From positions 2,294,001 to 2,358,000 of the forward strand of contig NZ_FO704550.1 of assembly GCF_000968195.1 (NCBI RefSeq): a DNA stretch of 64,000 bases. The letters are read 5' to 3'. The stretch's first letter is position 1. The number at the start of each line of letters is the position of its first letter. This document shows, one piece after another, positions 19,783 to 29,034 of the stretch. The translations under genes were made by a program, and so were the position numbers. The notes beneath the pieces were generated by a model. That model did not search any database. It saw nothing but the letters and a program-made list of their open reading frames with translations, and had not been told where the DNA came from. The stretch comes from Xenorhabdus doucetiae (GTDB taxonomy: Bacteria; Pseudomonadota; Gammaproteobacteria; Enterobacterales; Enterobacteriaceae).

Positions 19783-20196
19783 TTAACCCGCTGTTTCTTC
19801 GCCGGTTTCCTTATCAATAAAACACAGTGATGCTGAATTGATACAAAAACGTTCTCCTGTCGGTTTGGGGCCATCAGGGAAAACATGCCCCAAATGTGCC
19901 TGACATTGACTACAACGTACCTCTATCCGATGGATATTATGAGAATAATCATCAATATAGGTGATAGAGTCATCACTGATCGGTTGGTAGAAACTCGGCC
20001 ATCCACACCCTGAATCAAATTTCGTCTCAGAAATAAATAGTGGCTGGCGGCAACACAGGCAATAATAAATACCACTTTTCTTGTTGTGCAGTAGTTTTCC
20101 GGAAAATGGCGGCTCAGTCCCTGCTTCTTGTGTAACATGGTGCTGCATTTTACTAAGCTGTTCTATAGAAAGGAAAATATTTTGACTTTTAGTCAT
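19783..20196 (-). CDS. msrB: Peptide methionine-(R)-sulfoxide reductase
   Basis: Reduces methionine-R-sulfoxide in proteins with thioredoxin. The start at 20196 has AGGTGG five bases upstream and gives 137 residues, the same as E. coli; an in-frame GTG lies three codons earlier. Two zinc CxxC pairs are visible (CLCC and CSQC). The catalytic Cys lies in GERFCINSASL, and DSGCGWPSFY is the substrate-pocket signature. It is divergent from gapA, as in E. coli. Confidence 0.96.
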   Translation of the reverse strand: MTKSQNIFLSIEQLSKMQHHVTQEAGTEPPFSGKLLHNKKSGIYYCLCCRQPLFISETKFDSGCGWPSFYQPISDDSITYIDDYSHNIHRIEVRCSQCQAHLGHVFPDGPKPTGERFCINSASLCFIDKETGEETAG

Positions 20197-20538
20197 AATG
20201 ACCACCTTTTAAGGCCAATATTTTCAATAAAGAATCATCGAAAACAACAAAAAATTAACAACAAAATGTCAAAATGCATTCTAACCCATTCAACATAGCA
20301 ATTTACTTTACTAATTGTGATAAGTCTCACATATCTAACCGATGGTAACTTTAAATATCTCCTTATACCCCGATAATGTGGTGCGTAGAGCTTGTTCCAG
20401 TTGTATAGCAAGCGTCCAGATGGTGATTGTTAAGTTGATCTTTTTCAATGGTTGACACGATTCCGCTTGACGGCTGGCAAGATTTTGGTAACTTTAGACA
20501 CAACTTTTAATTCACTAAAAAATAGCTGGTGGAATACT
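20197..20538. promoter_or_regulatory. Divergent region msrB / gapA with conserved gapA promoter
   Basis: A gapA promoter is visible: -35 TTGACG at 20467-20472 and -10 TAACTT at 20489-20494, with 16 bp between. The flanking CGATTCCGCTTGACG and the leader ending AATAGCTGGTGGAATA are nearly the same as the E. coli gapA main promoter as I recall it. A long leader with several A/T tracts lies upstream; other promoters, as known in E. coli, may be present but I cannot assign them. Confidence 0.7.
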
Positions 20539-21534
20539 ATGACTATCAAAGTAGGTATTAACGGTTTTGGTCGTATCGGCCGTATTGTTTTCCGTGCTGC
20601 TCAAGAACGTTCAGACGTTGAAATCGTTGCGATCAATGATCTGTTGGATGCAGAATACATGGCTTACATGCTGAAATACGATTCAACCCACGGCCGCTTC
20701 AACGGCACTGTTGAAGTTAAAGACGGTCAACTGGTTGTTAACGGCAAAACCATCCGCGTTACATCTGAAAGAGATCCAGCTAACCTGAAATGGGATGAAG
20801 TGGGTGTTGATGTTGTTGCAGAAGCAACGGGTATCTTCCTGACCGACGAAACTGCACGTAAGCACATCGCGGCTGGCGCGAAAAAAGTGGTTCTGACTGG
20901 CCCATCCAAAGACAATACGCCAATGTTCGTTATGGGTGTTAACCACAATGCCTATGCAGGCCAGGATATCGTTTCCAACGCATCCTGCACCACTAACTGC
21001 CTGGCGCCACTGGCTAAAGTTATCAATGACAAATTCGGCATCGTTGAAGGTCTGATGACTACCGTTCACGCAACAACGGCTACCCAGAAAACGGTTGACG
21101 GCCCTTCAGCAAAAGACTGGCGTGGTGGCCGTGGTGCGGCACAGAACATCATCCCATCTTCCACTGGTGCAGCAAAAGCAGTAGGTAAAGTTATCCCAGA
21201 ACTGAACGGCAAACTGACCGGTATGTCTTTCCGTGTTCCTACGCCTAACGTCTCTGTGGTTGACCTGACTGCACGTCTGGCTAAACCAGCGACTTACGCA
21301 GAAATCTGTGACGCAATCAAAGCAGCAGCAGAAGGCGAGCTGAAAGGCATTCTGGGCTATACTGAAGATGACGTGGTTTCCACTGACTTCAACGGCGAAA
21401 AACTGACTTCTGTATTTGATGCTAAAGCGGGTATCGCACTGAACGATAACTTTGTAAAACTGGTTTCTTGGTATGACAACGAAACTGGCTATTCCAACAA
21501 AGTTCTGGATCTGGTCGCTCATATCTCCAAATAA
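20539..21534 (+). CDS. gapA: Glyceraldehyde-3-phosphate dehydrogenase A
   Basis: Glycolytic NAD+-dependent dehydrogenase of 331 residues. The ATG at 20539 (MTIKVGINGFGRIGR) has GGTGG upstream; the frame is open 29 codons earlier, across the promoter, which is not coding. The Rossmann motif INGFGRIG, the catalytic Cys150 in SNASCTTNCLAPL and the catalytic His in the segment after GLMTTVHATTATQ are present. Codon use is strongly biased towards highly expressed codons, unlike its neighbours. A terminator follows. Confidence 0.98.
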   Translation: MTIKVGINGFGRIGRIVFRAAQERSDVEIVAINDLLDAEYMAYMLKYDSTHGRFNGTVEVKDGQLVVNGKTIRVTSERDPANLKWDEVGVDVVAEATGIFLTDETARKHIAAGAKKVVLTGPSKDNTPMFVMGVNHNAYAGQDIVSNASCTTNCLAPLAKVINDKFGIVEGLMTTVHATTATQKTVDGPSAKDWRGGRGAAQNIIPSSTGAAKAVGKVIPELNGKLTGMSFRVPTPNVSVVDLTARLAKPATYAEICDAIKAAAEGELKGILGYTEDDVVSTDFNGEKLTSVFDAKAGIALNDNFVKLVSWYDNETGYSNKVLDLVAHISK

Positions 21535-21554
21535 TTGCGCTGTTATCCACGTTC

Positions 21555-21585
21555 AAAAGCCATCTGTTTACAGATGGCTTTTATA
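21555..21585 (+). terminator. Rho-independent terminator of gapA
   Basis: Stem AAAAGCCATCTG / CAGATGGCTTTT with a TTTA loop and T-rich tail, 20 bp after the gapA stop. Confidence 0.88.
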
Positions 21586-21662
21586 TTTATCTATCTAAAA
21601 TATTGAGCTATTCTTGTCCCTTGGTTCCACTGCCAATTCAAGGTTACATAAGGTCATGACCG

Positions 21663-22544
21663 ATGCTTGATAAAATTTTCTCATTACCCGTTGTAGAACA
21701 GATCTCCCCTTATATCAGCCAGCGAAATATTGATGGTTTTCCGTTAATTGTAGTTTCCCATCCTAAAGCGCGTGGGGTGATCAGTATTCAAGGTGCCCAC
21801 CTAATTACATGGCAGCCCAATAACGAAAAACCCGTATTATGGGTAAGCGATAACACGCTTTTTAATGCCGGCACGCCCATCCGCGGCGGTATTCCCATCT
21901 GTTGGCCTTGGTTTGGTTCATCCTCAGCGCCCAGTCATGGATTTGCACGAATATTACCCTGGGAACTCAAAGCGCATAATGAGAATGAAAACGGGGTTAT
22001 TTTGACGTTCACATTGCAGGATAACGCCTATACCCGTAAGTTATGGCCACATGAATTCACGCTGATTGCCCGCTTTAAATTAGGGGAAACTTGCGAAATA
22101 GAGCTAGAACCCCACGGTGAATATCAGGCTACTTGCGCCCTTCACTCTTACTTCAATGTCAGTGACATCGATCAAATTCGAGTGAGCGGACTTGGCGCTC
22201 ATTTTATTGATACCCTCTCCGATAGAGAGCAAGTTATTGATGAAGATTTAGTCTTTCACGGGAGAACCGACCGTATTTATACCGAGCCAGACGATTTTAG
22301 CCTGCTCAGAGATCCTTTATGGAAACGAACCATTGAAATACACCACTATCACCATAGTGATGTCGTATGCTGGAACCCCGGCGCTGCACTTTCCAGTAGC
22401 ATGAAAGATATGAGTAAAAATGGTTATAAGAATATGGCTTGTATCGAAACAGCCCGTATCAATAATCCATTACGGTCTAAGAATAGCATCCCTGACCGAC
22501 TTTCTGTCATTATCCGCTGCCGTAAGTTTTCAGATAATAGATAA
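21663..22544 (+). CDS. yeaD: Glucose-6-phosphate 1-epimerase (aldose epimerase family)
   Basis: Interconverts alpha and beta anomers of hexose-6-phosphates. It has 293 residues (E. coli YeaD 294). Family landmarks are the N-terminal IFSLPVVEQISP, the GAHLITWQP strand, the phosphate-binding RGGIPICWPWFG, the catalytic His in CALHSYFNVSDI, and VCWNPGAALSSSM near the C-terminus. It follows gapA as in E. coli but is probably separately transcribed because a terminator lies between. Confidence 0.94.
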   Translation: MLDKIFSLPVVEQISPYISQRNIDGFPLIVVSHPKARGVISIQGAHLITWQPNNEKPVLWVSDNTLFNAGTPIRGGIPICWPWFGSSSAPSHGFARILPWELKAHNENENGVILTFTLQDNAYTRKLWPHEFTLIARFKLGETCEIELEPHGEYQATCALHSYFNVSDIDQIRVSGLGAHFIDTLSDREQVIDEDLVFHGRTDRIYTEPDDFSLLRDPLWKRTIEIHHYHHSDVVCWNPGAALSSSMKDMSKNGYKNMACIETARINNPLRSKNSIPDRLSVIIRCRKFSDNR

Positions 22545-22546
22545 AA

Positions 22547-22581
22547 CAGGCATTTTTTCCAAACCAAGGTAAAAATGCCTG
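22547..22581. terminator. Bidirectional terminator between yeaD and dadX
   Basis: The stem CAGGCATTTTT / AAAAATGCCTG has T-runs on each strand and lies between two convergent genes, so it can serve both. Confidence 0.75.
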
Positions 22582-22601
22582 CATGTCTGAATATAGAAAG
22601 G

Positions 22602-23669
22602 TTAAACCACAGTGACAGGAACCCGCTTCGCTAACGCGCACAAAAGCTCATAACCAATGGTTCCAGCCGATTCTGCAACTTCATCTACAGGTAGATTTTC
22701 TCCCCATAACTCAACAATACTGCCTACGTTGGCTTCAGGGCATGGCGTTAAATCAACCGTCATCATATCCATTGATATCGCGCCCAATAATTGGGTGCGA
22801 ATACCACCAACCATAATCGGTGTTCCTGTTGGAGCATGTCGCGGATATCCATCTGCATAACCACAGGCGATTGTACCGACACGCATCGGCTTCGGGGTTG
22901 TATAACGACTGCCATAGCCGATCTTTTCTCCTTCGGGAAGTTCATGCACGGCAATCACTTCACTTTGCAATGTCATGGCTGATTTCAACCCAATATCAGC
23001 AATATCACGCCACTTTCCACTTGGGGATGCGCCATAAAGAATAATACCCGGCCGTACCCAATCTCTATGTGTTTTCGGATGCCACAACACGGCACCCGAA
23101 TTCGCCAGGCAATGAGGCAATGAACGCATTTGCAGATGTTCAACAACCGCAAATTGTCCACCAACACCCACTTCATTATCTGAGTTAGCAAAATGGGTCA
23201 TCAAAGTGACTGAATGAATATTTTTAATCTTTCTCACCATTGAAACTATTTTTGGATACTCTTCTGAGGTGAACCCCAATCGATTCATACCACTATTGAG
23301 TTTTAAATAGATATCAATGGGATTATCCAATTTGGCTTTTTCTATTTCATCAAGTTGCCAATGGCTATGTACTGCGGTTGTCAGACGGTATTTATTGATC
23401 ATCTGCAAATCCACGGGCTTGAAAAAACCTTCCAATAGCAAGATTGGCCCTTGCCATCCCTGCTCCCTTAAATAAATAGCTTCATTCATATCAAGCAGTG
23501 CAAATCCATCTGTCTGAATGAGTGATTGCCATATTCTGTCCAATCCATGCCCATACGCATTCGCTTTGACTACCGACCAAATTTTACTGTTACCCACTTT
23601 TTGGCGAATAACCGACAAATTATGGCGGAATGCATCGAGATGGATCGTTGCCAAAATAGGACGTGGCAT
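22602..23669 (-). CDS. dadX: Alanine racemase, catabolic
   Basis: PLP-dependent racemase (355 residues) that supplies D-alanine to the D-amino acid dehydrogenase encoded just upstream, and can also feed cell-wall synthesis. The PLP lysine is in VVKANAYGHG (about residue 34). The second catalytic residue, a tyrosine, lies in EKIGYGSRYTT. It sits 27 bp after dadA in the same direction. That pairing, rather than sequence alone, separates DadX from biosynthetic Alr. Confidence 0.93.
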   Translation of the reverse strand: MPRPILATIHLDAFRHNLSVIRQKVGNSKIWSVVKANAYGHGLDRIWQSLIQTDGFALLDMNEAIYLREQGWQGPILLLEGFFKPVDLQMINKYRLTTAVHSHWQLDEIEKAKLDNPIDIYLKLNSGMNRLGFTSEEYPKIVSMVRKIKNIHSVTLMTHFANSDNEVGVGGQFAVVEHLQMRSLPHCLANSGAVLWHPKTHRDWVRPGIILYGASPSGKWRDIADIGLKSAMTLQSEVIAVHELPEGEKIGYGSRYTTPKPMRVGTIACGYADGYPRHAPTGTPIMVGGIRTQLLGAISMDMMTVDLTPCPEANVGSIVELWGENLPVDEVAESAGTIGYELLCALAKRVPVTVV

Positions 23670-23696
23670 GACGACCCCTTCTTATCGTTTATTAAT

Positions 23697-24998
23697 TTAT
23701 GCAGTGTGTAAATGAGGTTTCATTGGAAACACTTTTATATTGAAACCGTCAATATATCTGAATACAGAGAGATCCTCTGCCGCAATATCAGGATTTTTGC
23801 CAGAAATTAAATCCGCCAGTAACTTCCCTGAACCACAAGCCATTGTCCATCCCAGTGTTCCATGCCCAGTATTTAAATAAAGATTCGCATACTTGGTTGG
23901 CCCCACGATAGGGGTACCATCCGGCGTCATAGGACGCAAACCTGCCCAGAATGACGCCTCCGCGATATTACCCCCATTGTGATAAAGATCCTGAACAACC
24001 ATTTTTAATGTTTCACAACGATTCTGAGGAACATTCAAATTAAATCCGACGACTTCCGCCATGCCACCAACACGAATACGATTATCAAAACGGGTAATCG
24101 CAATCTTGTAAGTTTCATCCAATACAGTTGAAACAGGAGCTTTTGCTTCGTCCACGATTGGCATCGTCAATGAATACCCTTTCATCGGATAAACCGGAAT
24201 TTTAACTAAATCTTTCAATATCTCCGTGGAATAAGATCCCATCGCTACCACATAGTGATCCGCTGACATCACGCCATCATTACATTGAATACCCGTGATT
24301 TTATTCCCATCCACCAAAATCTGTTTAACGTGCTTGTTGAAGATAAACTTCACACCAATATCTTCTGCCATTTTAGCCAGAGTCTTGGTAAAAACCTGAC
24401 AATCACCCGTTTCATCATTGGGTAATTGCAATCCGCCTGTCAGTTTATGGGAAGTATTGGCGAGCGCAGGCTCTACGGTAGCTAATTGCTCGGCAGTCAA
24501 TAATCGATAAGGAACGCCTTCTTGCTCCAGCACTTTAATATCATTAGCGGCATTATCAAATTGCTTGGTAGTTCTAAACAATTGCAGGGTTCCCCCCTGA
24601 CGTCCCTCATATTGGATCCCGGTATCGGCTCTTAATTGTTTAATGCAATCCCGGCTATATTCTGCCAAGCGTACCATTCTGCTTTTATTCATCGCGTAAT
24701 GGCCTGCATCGCAATTGCGCAGCATTTGCCACATCCAGCGCAACTGGAACAGAGAACCATCAGGACGGACTGCCAAAGGTGCATGACGTTGAAATATCCA
24801 CTTCATTGCTTTCAGCGGGATACCTGGTGCGCCCCAAGGGGTTGAATATCCTGGTGAGATTTGACCAGCATTAGCGGCACTGGTTTCTTCCGCAGCACTA
24901 TTCTGGCGATCAATAACGATAACTTCATGGCCTGCCTGCGCAAGATACCATGCACTGGTTACACCAATAACACCGCTGCCTAAAATAAGGACCTTCAT
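23697..24998 (-). CDS. dadA: D-amino acid dehydrogenase
   Basis: FAD-dependent dehydrogenase that oxidizes D-alanine to pyruvate and ammonia at the inner membrane, passing electrons to quinones. The start at 24998 (MKVLILGSGVIGVTSAW) has GGGGG upstream and gives 434 residues (E. coli 432). The open stretch of 28 codons before it is hydrophobic but not conserved. The N-terminal FAD motif GSGVIGVTSAWYLAQAG is clear, and the C-terminal LYLNTGHGTLGWTMACGSG is the usual end motif. It leads the dadA-dadX alanine-catabolism operon. Confidence 0.95.
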   Translation of the reverse strand: MKVLILGSGVIGVTSAWYLAQAGHEVIVIDRQNSAAEETSAANAGQISPGYSTPWGAPGIPLKAMKWIFQRHAPLAVRPDGSLFQLRWMWQMLRNCDAGHYAMNKSRMVRLAEYSRDCIKQLRADTGIQYEGRQGGTLQLFRTTKQFDNAANDIKVLEQEGVPYRLLTAEQLATVEPALANTSHKLTGGLQLPNDETGDCQVFTKTLAKMAEDIGVKFIFNKHVKQILVDGNKITGIQCNDGVMSADHYVVAMGSYSTEILKDLVKIPVYPMKGYSLTMPIVDEAKAPVSTVLDETYKIAITRFDNRIRVGGMAEVVGFNLNVPQNRCETLKMVVQDLYHNGGNIAEASFWAGLRPMTPDGTPIVGPTKYANLYLNTGHGTLGWTMACGSGKLLADLISGKNPDIAAEDLSVFRYIDGFNIKVFPMKPHLHTA

Positions 24999-25567
24999 TT
25001 TACCCCCTACTGATAAGTGATATTGGCAAGCATAATATGCTAAACAAAAAAATCCAATACAGAATAATAGACTGCAACACAATTAATTAACTTTTAGGAT
25101 TTAAGTCACATTTCAATTACAAACCACAAGTGACGCCTTCCTTCAAAAAATACACAATATTCATTAATATAAATAAAAATCAAACAGTTAATATAGATAA
25201 AGATTCTATTTGCCCCTTTAATTTTCCACCTGTTAAAGAAGTTTTTACGGGAAAAAGAAACATTAAATTCACAAATTCGGAATTTGTATAATTCTGTACA
25301 AATAGAAATTTATAGTTTTTTATATAATATCAATCTTGGTTAAATAGGATAATAGTTTAAAAAACTGAATTACACAGTTGGAAGGGAGGTTAATGAGTGA
25401 TTAGAGGAATACCCCAGAAACATAGATAATCCTGCATCATATAATTGGATATTATATGACCGAACTATGATATAACCACATATCTGGGGTAAATAAAGTG
25501 CAACTGACAGCGGGGTAATCAAAAAACGAAGAGTTTAACTAACCAAGACGTGCTTACGTTAATTCAT
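24999..25567. promoter_or_regulatory. dadA upstream region with an 80-bp inverted-repeat structure
   Basis: A 569-bp AT-rich stretch with no gene, between the end of fadR and the start of dadA. The dadA promoter must lie at its left side; in E. coli it is controlled by Lrp and CRP, but I cannot place those sites. From 25411 to 25490 an element is bounded by ACCCCAGA and TCTGGGGT, and inside it CATATAAT and ATTATATG (25438-25458 area) form a second, nested inverted repeat. Its origin is unknown. Confidence 0.5.
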
Positions 25568-26281
25568 TTATCTTTCCGCTAATTCATTAAACATAATGCT
25601 TTGCATGCTATGCCAGATAGTCCCACTTTCTTTACCATAATTACGCACACAATCCATAATTTTGTCATAGGATTTTTCCTGACACAGTGCACTTAATTGC
25701 TGATAGAAATTCAATGCCAGATTACGCGCTTCAGGACTGGAGAAATAATAACGGCCAACACGGGTATACAACCCTTTCAGCCCGTTAATAATCAAACCAT
25801 AAATAGGGTTTCCTGACGCAAAAGCCAGACCGCGGAAAATGTCATAGTCCACAGAACTGAAAGATTCAGCCGTATCTTCCACATGTTCTTTTTCTGCCAG
25901 AACTTCCAGTGATTTTTCAGGGTTGTTCCTGAATGCAGTACGGATAAAGATGGCGGCAATATTTGTTCGCACGGCCAATAAGTTATCAACCAACTGGGGA
26001 ACGCGATCATGATCAAGGCGCGCCAACGTTTCCAGAATATTAAGACCGGATGTTTCCCAGAAGTTATTAACTTTGGTTGGCTTTCCATGCTGAATAGTCA
26101 ACCAACCATCACGGGCAAGGCGCTGCAACACTTCTCGCAAGGTCGTACGGGTGACACCGATCAATTCAGATAATTCACGTTCTGCTGGCAGTATGGAGCC
26201 GGGTGGAAAGCGATTATTCCAAATACTTTCAATGATATACTCTTCCGCGAAACTCGCAGGACTTTGAGCCTTAATTACCAT
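25568..26281 (-). CDS. fadR: Fatty acid metabolism regulator FadR
   Basis: GntR-family regulator that represses fatty-acid degradation and activates fabA/fabB, released by long-chain acyl-CoA. It has 237 residues (E. coli 239). The N-terminal winged helix (IIESIWNNRFPPGSILPAER, then LIGVTRTTLREVLQRLARDGW, residues 15-60) is almost identical to E. coli. The C-terminal acyl-CoA-binding domain is more diverged, particularly around residues 125-145. It is divergent from nhaB, as in E. coli. Confidence 0.97.
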   Translation of the reverse strand: MVIKAQSPASFAEEYIIESIWNNRFPPGSILPAERELSELIGVTRTTLREVLQRLARDGWLTIQHGKPTKVNNFWETSGLNILETLARLDHDRVPQLVDNLLAVRTNIAAIFIRTAFRNNPEKSLEVLAEKEHVEDTAESFSSVDYDIFRGLAFASGNPIYGLIINGLKGLYTRVGRYYFSSPEARNLALNFYQQLSALCQEKSYDKIMDCVRNYGKESGTIWHSMQSIMFNELAER

Positions 26282-26551
26282 AATTTTAATTATTCCAAAG
26301 CAGTTTTCTTGGCTAATAATAGCGATTGATCATACCAGAATGTGCTTGTTCGATATAGTTACCCGATAAATAAACCGTGAAAGAGTGAAAGGGCTCATAA
26401 AAAATGCCATCATTCGTAGATTAACTATGCGCCAATGCCCTTAAATTGCTATCGCGTTGAGCGTACTATCCCCTATATTCCTATAGGGTTGTTTAGATAT
26501 ATAGTTGCTTGGATTTGTTCCAAGTATTCACAAAGAGGAATGTTAATAATA

Positions 26552-28096
26552 ATGGAAATCAGTATGCAACGTTCAGTGGTGAAAAACTTTCTCGGCAACT
26601 CGCCGGATTGGTACAAACTGGCGATCATTGTTTTTCTCATCATCAATCCACTGGTCTATTTCTTTGTCAGTCCCTTTGTTGCTGGCTGGATGCTGGTTGT
26701 TGAGTTTATCTTCACACTGGCAATGGCATTAAAATGCTATCCCCTGCAACCCGGTGGGTTGCTCGCCATTGAAGCCATCATCATCGGGATGACTTCACCC
26801 AAACAAGTCGGTCATGAAATTGCCAATAATCTGGAAGTGATTTTATTGCTGATTTTCATGGTGGCGGGCATTTACTTCATGAAACAATTATTGCTGTTTG
26901 TTTTCACAAAACTGCTGTTAAGTATCCGCTCCAAGAAAATGCTGGCACTGGCATTTTGTCTGGCCAGTGCTTTTTTATCCGCTTTTCTTGATGCCCTGAC
27001 CGTCATTGCTGTAGTTATCAGTGTCTCAGTCGGGTTTTACGCTATCTATCACCAGTTTCTTTCCCAAGATGGCAACGCTGAACTGAATGATGATAAGTGC
27101 TTTGACAGTGAGGATAAAAGGCAGTCACTGGAACAGTTCCGGGCATTCTTACGCAGCCTGATGATGCATGCAGGAGTTGGCACCGCGCTAGGCGGCGTGA
27201 TGACAATGGTCGGTGAACCGCAAAACCTGATCATTGCCAAACACGTCGGTTGGGATTTTGTCACATTCTTTATTCGTATGTCTCCGGTCACCCTTCCCGT
27301 GTTTATTTGCGGCTTGCTAGTCTGTTTGCTGGTCGAACATTTTAAATTGTTTGGCTATGGCGCTGAATTGCCTGAGCGTGTTCGCTCTGTCCTGAAAGAT
27401 TATGACCAAAAAGCCAGTGAAAAACGTACCCGCCAAGAAAAAGCCCAACTTGTCGTTCAGGCATTGATCGGCATTTGGCTGATTGTGGCACTGGCTTTTC
27501 ATCTGGCCGAAGTGGGTCTGATTGGTCTGTCAGTCATTATCTTAACAACGGCCTTCTGTGGGATTACCGAAGAACATGCACTGGGTAAAGCCTTTGAGGA
27601 AGCCTTACCGTTTACTGCACTGTTAACGGTGTTCTTCTCTGTCGTTGCCGTGATTGTTGACCAACAACTGTTTACGCCATTTATCCAATTTGTCTTACAG
27701 TCTTCATCCGCTTCACAGCTTTCCTTGTTTTACTTGTTCAACGGGTTACTCTCTACGGTTTCTGATAACGTCTTCGTCGGTACGGTTTACATTAACGAAG
27801 CGCTATCCGCCCTGAAAAACGGTTTGATTTCACAACAACAGTATGAATATTTGGCCGTTGCCATTAATACAGGCACTAATTTGCCATCCGTGGCAACGCC
27901 TAATGGGCAGGCGGCTTTCCTGTTCCTGCTGACTTCGGCCTTATCTCCGCTGATCCGTCTCTCGTATGGCCGTATGGTCATGATGGCGCTGCCTTATACC
28001 ATTGTGATGACCTTAGTCGGCCTGTTATGTGTTGAATTTTGGTTGGTGCCTGCGACTGAATATCTGATCAGGCTCGGTTTGATCACGCCACTATAA
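26552..28096 (+). CDS. nhaB: Na+/H+ antiporter NhaB
   Basis: Inner-membrane antiporter that expels Na+ in exchange for protons. The start at 26552 (MEISMQRSVVKNFLGNSPDWYK) gives 514 residues (E. coli 513); the frame is open 39 codons earlier without similarity. A ribosome-like AGAGGA lies 12-17 bases upstream; an ATG at 26540 would sit too close to it. Many hydrophobic segments are present, with the conserved AFLSAFLDALTVIAVVISV and MVGEPQNLIIAKH motifs. It is divergent from fadR and followed by dsbB. Confidence 0.96.
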   Translation: MEISMQRSVVKNFLGNSPDWYKLAIIVFLIINPLVYFFVSPFVAGWMLVVEFIFTLAMALKCYPLQPGGLLAIEAIIIGMTSPKQVGHEIANNLEVILLLIFMVAGIYFMKQLLLFVFTKLLLSIRSKKMLALAFCLASAFLSAFLDALTVIAVVISVSVGFYAIYHQFLSQDGNAELNDDKCFDSEDKRQSLEQFRAFLRSLMMHAGVGTALGGVMTMVGEPQNLIIAKHVGWDFVTFFIRMSPVTLPVFICGLLVCLLVEHFKLFGYGAELPERVRSVLKDYDQKASEKRTRQEKAQLVVQALIGIWLIVALAFHLAEVGLIGLSVIILTTAFCGITEEHALGKAFEEALPFTALLTVFFSVVAVIVDQQLFTPFIQFVLQSSSASQLSLFYLFNGLLSTVSDNVFVGTVYINEALSALKNGLISQQQYEYLAVAINTGTNLPSVATPNGQAAFLFLLTSALSPLIRLSYGRMVMMALPYTIVMTLVGLLCVEFWLVPATEYLIRLGLITPL

Positions 28097-28185
28097 TGGT
28101 TCAGTTGATTTTAATTTTATTTTTTTATGGCGGATGACACGGCACAATAAGCCAATTCATTTTGAAAAGATGGGAAGAAAAGAAA

Positions 28186-28704
28186 ATGTTTCAATTTTTA
28201 AAACAGAGTTCCCAAGGGCGAGGCGCATGGTTATTGATGGCGTTAACCGCTCTTATCCTGGAAGCGACAGCGCTTTATTTTCAACATGTCATGCAATTAC
28301 AACCCTGCGTAATGTGCATTTATGAGCGTGTTGCATTACTTGGTATTTTAGGCGCTGCGCTGCTTGGCGCAATTGCCCCTAAAACACCTTTACGCTGGTT
28401 AGCGATCCTGCTGTGGATTTACAGCGCATGGCAAGGATTGCAACTGGCATGGGATCACACCATGATGCAGTTATATCCTTCCCCGTTTAATACTTGTGAG
28501 TTCTTTGTCCAATTCCCATCTTGGTTACCCTTAAATGATTGGTTGCCTTCGGTATTTCAGGCGCTTGGGGATTGTTCAATAAAACAGTGGGAATTTTTAA
28601 CGTTGGATATGCCGCAATGGCTGATTGGCATTTTTGCCGCTTATCTGTTAGTCGGCATATTAGTGCTGGTGAGCCAGTTTTTTCGGGTTCAGCGTAGATT
28701 TTAA
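28186..28704 (+). CDS. dsbB: Disulfide bond formation protein B
   Basis: Inner-membrane quinone reductase that reoxidizes periplasmic DsbA. The start at 28186 (MFQFLKQSSQGRGAWL) gives 172 residues (E. coli 176). There are four membrane segments and two periplasmic cysteine pairs: the CxxC in LQPCVMCIYER (about residues 41-44) and the second pair, one Cys in PFNTCEFF and one in LGDCSIKQW. It is the last conserved backbone gene before the CRISPR array. Confidence 0.96.
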   Translation: MFQFLKQSSQGRGAWLLMALTALILEATALYFQHVMQLQPCVMCIYERVALLGILGAALLGAIAPKTPLRWLAILLWIYSAWQGLQLAWDHTMMQLYPSPFNTCEFFVQFPSWLPLNDWLPSVFQALGDCSIKQWEFLTLDMPQWLIGIFAAYLLVGILVLVSQFFRVQRRF

Positions 28705-28726
28705 GAATAAAAAACTCACCTTTTAT

Positions 28727-28749
28727 AAGGAGCCTGCTAAAGGCTCCTT
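28727..28749 (+). terminator. Terminator of dsbB
   Basis: Stem AAGGAGCCT / AGGCTCCTT with a GCTAA loop and a short T-run, 22 bp after the dsbB stop. Confidence 0.8.
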
Positions 28750-29034
28750 TAATGCCTTTCCATATTCAGTCTAACTCTTCTCACAATAATAAAATATGCC
28801 CTTTTTTATGCGACCTGACGCTCAGATGCCAGCAGGTAATGATTGGCACTACTGTGTGATGGAGATCCCATAATTTGATAGATAAAAATGAAGGATATGA
28901 ATGAAATGCGATCTGCATTACAGATAATAAATCAGGAAAGATGAACAGAAGAATTTCACTGATTTATAGGCTGAAAAAATGGTAGAATTTTTTCGCCCTA
29001 AAAAGGGTTTATAAAACAGTTGGATAAAATTAGA
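28750..29034 (+). promoter_or_regulatory. CRISPR leader
   Basis: AT-rich sequence of about 285 bp with A and T runs, ending directly at the first repeat. It should hold the array promoter and the IHF and Cas1-Cas2 sites for spacer insertion. The leader side is assigned because repeats here are perfect while those at the opposite end are degenerate. No convincing IHF match could be fixed by eye. Confidence 0.65.

Noticed and set aside
28960..29034. IHF site in the CRISPR leader
   Set aside because: The best candidate near 29010-29025 has a mismatch in the core and no supporting spacing evidence.
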